Source: Aquilaria yunnanensis (taxonomy: Eukaryota > Streptophyta > Magnoliopsida > Malvales > Thymelaeaceae). From it: a DNA stretch of 64,000 nt. Below are positions 56,473-64,000 of this stretch, one piece after another. The stretch spans positions 68,891,992 through 68,955,991 of the forward strand of contig CM077600.1 of assembly GCA_039654915.1 (NCBI GenBank), written 5' to 3'. A program made the translations under genes and the position numbers. A model generated the notes under the pieces. It had not been told where the DNA came from. It did no database searches and saw only the letters and a program-made list of their open reading frames with translations. Position 1 is the first letter of the stretch. Each line of letters opens with the position of its first letter.

Positions 56473-57368
56473 TTAAGCATATCCAAGGAAGGCACATCTC
56501 CTCCCTCTTGGACCCAACTTTCCCAAAGGGTGGTCCGTTATCTGAACATAAGCTAAACAACCCCAAGGGCGTAAATAGCTTAGGTTAGGAGTTTTCTTCT
56601 TCCATAACTTATATGGAGAAGAGTTCACATTCTTGGTGGGTACTCTATTAAGGACATGAACTGCACATAGCAGTGCATCACTCCAATAAGTGATGTCTAA
56701 ATTGGCCTTTGCCATCATGGAACGTACCATGTCCATAAGAGTTCTATTCTTCCTTTCAGACACTCCATTCTGTTGGCATGTCCAAGGAAGAGTGAACTCC
56801 CTCTCAATACCCTTCAAGTCACAAAATGCCTTGAATGCATTTGATGTATACTCTCCACCCCTATTTGTCCTCAAGGACTTAACCTTCTTTCCTACTTGGT
56901 TCTCAACCAAGTGCACATACTTCTCAAAGCATGCCAAGGCCTTTGCCTTGTTTCTCAGTAAGTAGATGTGGGTGAATCGAGTATAATCACCTGTCAATGT
57001 GATGAAGTACTTGAATCCATTTCTGGATTCAACCCTCATTGGCCCATATAGGTCAGAGTGAACTAAACTTAGAGCCTCACTTCTCTTAGTTGCTTTGCCA
57101 AAAGGTTTTCTTGTGGCTTTGCCCTCTAGGCATGATTGGCAACTTGGAAGGACAACCTTGGTCAAGGAACCTAGCAAGCCACTCTTGGCTAGCTTGTCCA
57201 TTCTATCTTGACCAATATGACCCAATCTCTCATGCCATCTCATTTCATTTGTGACCTCTGTCACAGAGCAACTAGGACTTGCAACAGAATGGTCAGTTGG
57301 CTTCAACTCATAAAGCCCAATATTAACCGAGCAAGCGCATACTATCTTATTATCTTTAATAATAGACA
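56473..57368 (-). pseudogene. C6 integrase fragment
   Basis: Pre-integrase zinc region HERLGHIGQDRM and CQSCLEGKA, the integrase core with SDLYGPM, LTGDYTRF (GDY where other copies have DDY), LRTNRGGE (Asn for Asp) and QQNGVSERKN. It ends at TAA 56473-56475. Two substitutions lie in or next to catalytic motifs, so it would be inactive even without the stops. The 5' end is cut at 57368. Confidence 0.86.
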
Positions 57369-58665
57369 CATACATATTGTGTCAACAAATCCTAGCATGC
57401 TACTGAGAACATTCATGCAAATAATAAATGAAACCTAGCATGCTACTAAACCAAGAAAGAATGTGTACCTTCCTTCTCGGTTATGTGTGGCAAAAAAGAG
57501 GAAGAACTTGATCTTGGAGGAGCACCTTGAGGCTTGAATTGAGATGAACAATCTCAATGTAAATCCACCCACAATGCTCTAGAAAATTGTCTAACATTTC
57601 GGCTATTTAAAGGAATGGAAGGAGGAAACTTTTCTCTCAAGAAAATGGAGCAAATGGAGTGTCAAAGAATGCTCGAAATGGCTGGCCACTTTAGGCTATT
57701 TATAGATGACCAAAAGGCACACCTTTACACCAAGTAAGGTGTCCTTTAAGCCAAAGAACACTTTCTTTGGCCAAAGGTCATTTATATTGGCAAAAATACA
57801 TGTCTCTTTGGCCAAGGAACACTTCCTTTGGCCTAAGAGGCATGTCCCTTTGGCCAAGAGACATGTCTTGGCCGAAATGATGTTTCTCCTTGGCCAAGGA
57901 ACATGTCTTTTCTAGCCAATGCCAAAAATACATGTCCCTTAAGGCCAAAGGACATCACTCTTGGTGCTATAACCACCTCAACCACCCCATGGCCGAATAT
58001 ACATGTCTCTTAAGGTCAAAGGACATCACTCTTGGTGCTATAACCACCCCATGGCCGAATATACATGTCTATTCACTCAAGGAACACTTCCTTTGCATGA
58101 AAGGACTTGTTATTTTAGCCAATAGTCATCTCTTTTGATGAAGAGACATACCCTTACACAAAAGATGTGTCTCTTGGTGGTTATGAGCTAAAAGCAAGGT
58201 GAACTGACACTAAGCTAGCTCACTTTCCTTCTTATGCACCATTGAGCTCCTTTGAGCTCCAACCAAGCTCCATGAACTAAGGTCCAGCTCCTTGAGCTGA
58301 CCTTGAGCTGGAGTTAGCTGCTATGAGCTGAAGTGAACTGATGTCCAGCTACATTCAGCTACCAGAAGCTGAAGTGAGCTGACTTGAGCTAACTTGAGCT
58401 GAAGTCCAGCTACTTTGAGCTACTTATAGCTGAAGTGACCTAACTTGAGCTAAGGTCCAGCTACATTCAGCTACCAGAAGCTGAAGTGAGCTGACTTGAG
58501 CTGAGTTGAGCTAACTTGAGCTGAAGTCCAGCTACTTTCAGCTACTTACAGTTGAAATGAGTTGACTTGAGCTAAGGAGAGCTACTTCTAGCTGCCTAAG
58601 ATAGCTGTTCAAGCTAGAGTTAGCTCAATGAGCTCAAATCCTATCTTAAAAGGATCTTGGTGCGC
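57369..58665 (-). repeat. Copia LTR, minus orientation, both ends trimmed
   Basis: It starts inside the LTR at ATACATATTGTGTC, has a TATA complement near 57696-57703, palindromic modules and the AGCT-rich half, and stops at GGTGCGC, 14 bases short of the true end. Confidence 0.88.
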
Positions 58666-58666
58666 T

Positions 58667-59236
58667 TGTTGGAATTCTTGGCACACCAGATACTTTTAAG
58701 ATAGGATTTGAGCTCATTGAGCTAACTCTAGCTTGAACAGTTATCTAAGGCAGCTAAAAGTAGCTCCCTTTAGCTCAAGTCAGCTCACTTCAGCTATAAG
58801 TAGCTCAAAGTATCTGGACTTTAGCTCAAGTTAGCTCAAGTCAGCTCACTTCAGCTTCTGGTAGCTGAATGTAGCTGGACTTCAGCTCAAGTCAGCTCAC
58901 TTCAGCTATAACTAGCTTAAAGTAGCAGGAGTTCAGCTCAAGTTAGCTCAAGTCAGCTTACTTCAGCTTTTGGTAGCTGAATGTAGCTGGGCTTCAGTTC
59001 ACTTCAGCGGAGAGTAGCTAACTCCAGCTCAAGGTCAGTTCAGGGAACTAGACCTTAGTTCATGGAGCTTGATTGGAGCTCAGAGGAGCTCAATGGTGCA
59101 TAAGTAGCCTAGTGAGCTAGCTTTGTGCCAGCTCACCTTGCTTTTAGCTCAAAACCACCAGGAGACACATCTTTTATGTAAAGGTATGTCTCTTCATCAA
59201 AAGAGATAACTATTGGCTAAAAGAACATGTCCTTTC
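58667..59236 (+). repeat. Copia LTR, plus orientation, truncated
   Basis: TGTTGGAATTCTTGGCAC to ACATGTCCTTTC (570 bp). It sits head to head with the preceding minus LTR, and is cut by another plus LTR. Confidence 0.89.
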
Positions 59237-60349
59237 TGTTGGAATTCTTGGCGCACCAAGATCCTTTTAAGATAGGATTTGAGCTCATTGAGCTAACTAT
59301 AGCTTGAATAGCTATCTAAGGCAGCTAGAAGTAGCTCCCTGTAGCTCAAGTCAGCTCACTTCAGCTATAAGTAGCTCAAAGTAGCTGGACTTCAGCTCAA
59401 GTTAGCTCAAGTCAGCTCACTTCAGCTTTTGGTAGCTGAATGTAGCTAGACTTCAGCTCAAGTCAGCTTACTTCAGCTATAAGTAGCTCAAAGTAGCAGG
59501 ACTTAAGCTCAAGTTAGCTCAAGTTAGCTCAAGTCGGCTCAAGTCAGCTCACTTCAGCTTTTGGTAGCTGAGTGTAGCTGGACTTCAGTTCACTTCAGCT
59601 GAGAGCAGCTAACTCCAGCTCTAGGTCAGCTCTAGGAGCTATACCTCAGTTCATGGTGCTTGTTTGGAGCTCAAAAGAACTCAATGGTGCATAAGTAGTA
59701 TAGTGAGCTAGCTTTGTGCCAGCTCACCTTGCTTTTAGCTCAAAACCACCAAGAGACACATCTTTTGTGTAAAGGTATGTCTCTTCATCAAAAGAGATGA
59801 CTATTGACTAAAAGAACATGTCCTTTCATCCAAAGGAAGTGTTACTTGAGTGAATAGACATGTATATTCGCCCATGAGGTGGTTGGGGTGGTTATTGCAC
59901 CAAGAATGATGTCTTTTGACATCAAGAGACATGTATTTTCGCCCATAAGGTAGTTATGGGGTGGTTATAGGCCAAAGGAAGTGCTCCTTGGCTAAAAGAC
60001 ATGTATTTTCGCCATAAGGTAGTTATGGGGTGGTTATAGGCCAATGGAAGTGTTCCTTGGCTAAAAGACATGTATTTTCGCCACCATACATGACCCTTAG
60101 CCAAAGGAAGTGTTCTTTGGCTTAAAAGACACCTTTCTTGGTGTAAAGGTGTGCCTTTTGGTCATCTATAAATAGCCTTTAGTGGCTGTCCATTTCAAGT
60201 ACGAATTTGGCACTCCATTTTCTCCATTTTCTTGAGAGAAAATTATTCTCCTCCTATTTCCTTTAAAGGCTGAAATATTAAACACTTTTTGAGAGCATTG
60301 TGGGTGGATTTACATAGAGATTGTTCATCTCTATTTCAAGCTTCAAGGT
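59237..60349 (+). repeat. Copia LTR, plus orientation, cut by G6
   Basis: TGTTGGAATTCTTGGCGC through the AGCT-rich half (59275-59745), GGAAGTG modules and TATAAATA near 60166, to CTTCAAGGT, where G6 starts. The last third of the LTR is missing. Confidence 0.89.
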
Positions 60350-61369
60350 TGATGCGAACCCCGATGGTATAACGACCATGAAACTCGCCCAAGATGTTTT
60401 TCAAGCTCCACAAGACATCAAAGAGACTGGGTTTGAAGACCCCCACCCCTAATCAACCTGTGATTAGAAACGAGAAGTATAGAACTCCAAGAACACAAGC
60501 ACACTTGTGCACCAAGGCAGTCCACAAAGAACCAAAGAGAAAACCTCTCCAAAGATCAATATTATTTTGAAATTTTTCTGTGTATTTACATCCAAAATAT
60601 GTGCCTTTATATAGGCCTAAACTAGGGTTAAAAGCTGGGCAAAATTCGCAGCCCAAGTCACCTAGGAAACCTAGTTACAAAGGACTCAAGAAAACCTAAT
60701 CAAACTAGGACTCTAACACACTTTTAACACATGTTTAAGGTGTGCAGCGAATTCCTTTTATCCTAAATGACCTGAATCAATTCCATGGCCTAAATAAAAT
60801 CCTAAATAATGTAAATAAATACAAAAATAAAATAAAATACGTTACAAAACAAGATTGGCCATAAAAACTCGAAAATAGCCTTCTTGGGTGATTCTGGCTT
60901 GTGTCCAACTTCAAGCTGAAATTCGAACTTGATGCAGCAATGATTTCTCAAAATTCAAAGCATAAAAGTTGTAGATCTCTTTCTTAGCTTCGAAACCACA
61001 CTTAAATCACACAAAATGGACTTCTGAATCGAAAGATATTCCCATAATACTGCAACTGCTTCTGAACCAGCGATAACTCGTAAATCGCAACTTTGAAGCT
61101 AAATTGGACCTCCTTATTGTGCAAAATGGGTTTGATGGTCTTCATATGAATTGTAGCTCCAGATGTCATATTTCGAATGAATCAAGAATTACTCAGTTCC
61201 GATCTGTTTAGCTCAAGATATGATTTTTCTACCAGAACATCACCAATCTGTCAACATCCGAGCTTGAAGTGCACTAGTGAGCTCCTTAGCCTTTTTCCTT
61301 GTCAATGGTCCACTAGAAACCTTCAGTGGGTCCCTGCCTTCCTTGGTTGTGCCTTCTTTGATCGTATCA
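60350..61369 (-). repeat. G6 3' LTR (1020 bp)
   Basis: TGATGCGAACC to GATCGTATCA as written. Confidence 0.92.
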
Positions 61370-62011
61370 GCTCCCCCCTCCTTAGAAGGATTCGTCCTCG
61401 AATCAAAACCTGCATTAGAAAAGGGAATTGAATCAATAACAATGAAATAATCAACACATAAGCACTTACCTTTCACATATGAACCAATAGCATGGAATGC
61501 TTGTGTATGGAGCTTTGATCTTGTGAAAAACCTGAACCAATATCCAAATGCAATGATACCTCCAGGATCAAAGACAAAGTTTGAAACAATTAGCACAAAA
61601 AATCTGAATGTTTGCACAATTTTCATCTTAACTCTAGGCATCACTTTCATTGCCTTTGCGATCTCAAAAATATTATTCTCACAACAAGTAAAAGTGTAGG
61701 GATGCTGTATGCACTCAAAACAAATGGACCTAAACTCACACAAGAATTATAGTTATGAAAAGCACAAGTTATGCATGTCAAGACAATACTTTGCATAGGC
61801 CATTCAAACAAACAAGAATTGAACACAATATGGCCTAAACTAATAACAAAACTAGGATGCATGAATTTCACAAAAATCCTAAGCATTTTAAATGAAACAA
61901 GATTGGAGTAGATAGGATTAAGTGAAACCAATTCAGTAGCAAACTTATTTTTGCATGTATATGCACAACAATGCATGAAATTTGTGCATGGGATGTGACA
62001 CAAAACAAAGG
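61240..62011 (-). pseudogene. G6 C-terminal part of the long ORF
   Basis: It contains FVLCHIPCTNFMHC, CKNKFATELVSLNPIYSNL (the same 12-codon stretch as G1, absent from G2, G4 and G5), VFNSCLFEWPMQ and, after a frameshift, VFEIAKAMKVMPRVKMKIV to FDSRTNPSKEGG. The frameshift is a 16-bp loss near 61698-61702 between TAGG repeats. No gag is present. Confidence 0.82.
62007..62011. repeat. Target-site duplication, left of family G solo LTR
   Basis: AAAGG, repeated at 63031-63035. Excising the insert restores CAAAACAAAGGACTCAAC as in G1. Confidence 0.93.
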
Positions 62012-63030
62012 TGATGCGAACCCCTATGGTATAAAGACCATGAAACGCGCCCAAGATGTTTTTCAAGCTCCACAAGACATCAAAGAGACTAGGTTTAAAA
62101 CCCCCACCCCTAATCAACCTGTGACTAGAAACGAGAAGTATAGAACTCCAAGAACACAAGCACACTTGTGCACCAAGGCAGTCCGCCAAGAACCAAAGAG
62201 AAAACCTCTCCAAAGAGCAATATTATTTCGGCAATAATCTGTGTTTACATCCGGAATATGTGCCTTTATATAGGCCTAAACTAGGGTTAAAAGCTGGGCA
62301 AAATTCGCAGCCCAAGTCACCTAGGAAACCTAGTTACAAAGGACTCAAGAAAACCTAGTCAAACTAGGACTCTAACACACTTTTAACACATGTTTAAGGT
62401 GTGCAGCGAATTCCTTTTATCCTAAATGACCTGAATCAATTCCATGGCCTAAATAACATCCTAAATAATGTAAATAAATATGAAAATAAAATAAAATACG
62501 TTACAAAACAAGATTGGCCATAAAAACTCCAAAATAGCCTTCTTGGGTGATTCTAGCTTGTGTCTCCAACTTCAAGCTGAAATTCGAACTTGATGCAGCA
62601 ATGATTTCTCAAAATTCAAAGCATAAAAGTTGTAAATCTCTTTCTTAGCTTCGAAACCACACTTGAATCACACAAAATGGACTTCTGAATCGAAAGATAT
62701 TCCCAAAATACTGCAACTGCTTCTGAACCAGCGATAACTCGTAAATCGCGACTTTGAAGCTAAATTGGACCTCCTTATCGTGCAAACTGGGTTTCATGGT
62801 CTTCATATGATTTGTAGCTCCAGATGTTATCTTTCCAATGAATCAACAATTACTCAATTCTGATCTGTTTAGCTGAAGATATGATTTTTCCACCAGAACA
62901 TCGCCAATCTGTCAACATCCGAGCTTGAAGTGCACTAGTGAGCTCCTTAACCTTCTTCCTTGTCATTGGTCCACTAGTTATATTTAATGGATCCTTGCCA
63001 TTCTTGGTTGTGCCTTCTTTAATCATATCA
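62012..63030 (-). mobile_element. Family G solo LTR (1019 bp)
   Basis: TGATGCGAACC to AATCATATCA with a perfect AAAGG duplication and no internal sequence. It inserted into the G6 long ORF. Confidence 0.93.
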
Positions 63031-63047
63031 AAAGGACTCAACATACC
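63031..63047 (-). mobile_element. G6 internal scrap between two LTRs
   Basis: AAAGGACTCAACATACC continues the G6 ORF (complement of RYVESF) for 17 bp before the next LTR. Confidence 0.88.
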
Positions 63048-64000
63048 TGATGCGAACCCCGATGGTATAAAGACCATGAAACTCGCCCAAGATGTTTTTC
63101 AAGCTCCACAAGACATCAAAGAGACTGGATTTGAAACCCCCACCCCTAATCAACCTGTGATTAGAAACGAGAAGTATAGAACTCCAAGAACACAAGCACA
63201 CTTGTGCACCAAGGCAGTCCACAAAGAACCAAAGAGAAAACCTCTCCAAAGAGCAATATTATTTCAAAATTTTTCTGTGTCTTTACACCCAAAATATGTG
63301 CCTTTATATAGGCCTAAACTAGGGTTAAAAGCTGGGCAAAATTCGCAGCCCAAGTCACCTAGGAAACCTAGTTACAAAGGACTCAAGAAAACCTAGTCAA
63401 ACTAGGACTCTAACACACTTTTAACACATGTTTAAGGTGTGCAGTGAATTCCTTTTATCCTAAATGACCTGAATCAATTCCATGGCCTAAATAACATCCT
63501 AAATAATGTAAATAAATATGAAAATAAAAAAAATACGTTACAAAACAAGATTGGCCATAAAAACTCCAAAATAGCCTTCTTGGGTGATTCTGGCTTGTGT
63601 CTCCAACTTCAAGCTGAAATTCGAACTTGATGCAGCAATGATTTCTCAATTTTCAAATCATACAAGTTGTAGATCTCTTTCTTAGCTTCGAAACCACACT
63701 TGAATCACACAAAATGGACTTCGGAATCGAAAGATATTCCCAAAATACTGCAACTGCTTCTGAACCAGCGATAACTCGTAAATTGCGACTTTGAAGCTAA
63801 ATTGGACCTCCTTAACGTCCAAACTGGGTTTGATGGTCTTCATATGACTTGTAGCTTCAGATGTTATCTTTCCAATGAATCAAGAATTACTTAATTCCGA
63901 TCTGGTTAGCTGAAGATATGATTTTTCCACCAGAACATCACCAATCTGTCAACATCCGAGCTTGAAGTGCACTAGTGAGCTCCTTAGCCTTCTCCCTTGT
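63048..64000 (-). repeat. Family G LTR, runs past the window end
   Basis: TGATGCGAACC through TTTATATAGG (TATA complement near 63305) to the window edge, 953 bp of the expected 1020. Whether it is a solo LTR or the 3' end of another element cannot be seen. The left duplication would be ATACC (63043-63047). Confidence 0.9.

Larger units (their letters stand above)
50696..57368 (-). mobile_element. C6: Ty1/copia element, degenerate
   Basis: Minus strand: integrase, RT and RNase H fragments (57368-54465), noncoding region, then the 3' LTR (53181-50696), which is split by a family-S solo LTR. The 5' side ends in integrase at a junction with a copia LTR interior. Gag, protease and primer site are missing. 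Confidence 0.88.
60350..63047 (-). mobile_element. G6: non-autonomous gypsy element, 3' part
   Basis: Minus strand: end of the long ORF (63047-63031 and 62011-61370), polypurine tract, 3' LTR (61369-60350). The internal region is interrupted by a solo LTR, and another family G LTR begins at 63048, so gag and the 5' end are not here. Confidence 0.87.

Overview
The window is plant nuclear DNA made almost entirely of nested LTR retrotransposons. The evidence is initiator-methionine-tRNA type primer sites (TGGTATCAGAGC), Ty3/gypsy and Ty1/copia gag-pol coding sequence, TG...CA long terminal repeats (LTRs) of 0.85-1.5 kb, solo LTRs with 5-bp target duplications, and a 31-bp tandem satellite. I see no host protein gene, tRNA, rRNA or CRISPR array. 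I do not name a species.

Three LTR families are present. Family G (Ty3/gypsy) has LTRs running TGATACGATC...GGTTCGCATCA, about 1020 bp, or 849 bp in one lineage. Copies are G1 (95-10148, minus), G2 (4144-9490, plus, inside G1), G3 (about 18737-23228, plus), G4 (26848-30597, minus), G5 (33888-40296, minus), G6 (60350-63047, minus), a solo LTR (62012-63030) and an LTR running off the end (63048-64000). Family C (Ty1/copia) has LTRs running TGTTGGAATTC...AAATCTTCA, about 1.4-1.5 kb. Copies are C1 (10149-18736), C2 (23229-25158), C3 (25159-26847), C5 (46302-50695) and C6 (50696-57368) on the minus strand, C4 (33746-44001) on the plus strand, and several LTR pieces in both orientations. Family S is known only from two solo LTRs (36665-38044 and 51319-52734), each with a perfect 5-bp duplication.

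Layout: 1-19 kb holds G1, invaded by G2, next to the nearly complete C1. 19-26.6 kb holds G3, the only gypsy copy with zinc knuckle, protease and reverse transcriptase (RT), broken and joined to an antisense copia fragment. 26.8-33 kb holds G4 and a patchwork of inverted copia LTR pieces. 33-46 kb holds a satellite array split by C4, which is invaded by G5, which is invaded by a family-S solo LTR. 46-60 kb holds C5, C6 and head-to-head copia LTRs. 60-64 kb holds G6 with two LTR insertions 17 bp apart.

The most interesting object is the G1/G2/G4/G5/G6 lineage. These are non-autonomous gypsy elements in which one open frame of about 930-960 codons starts with a normal gag core, lacks zinc knuckle, protease and working RT, and continues in frame to the 3' LTR. 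Its middle still aligns collinearly with the RT of G3, but the first catalytic Asp and the YFDD box are gone. Indels between copies keep the frame. G2 has two 849-bp LTRs that look identical by eye and a perfect target duplication, so this structure moved recently, presumably with proteins supplied by a relative resembling intact G3.
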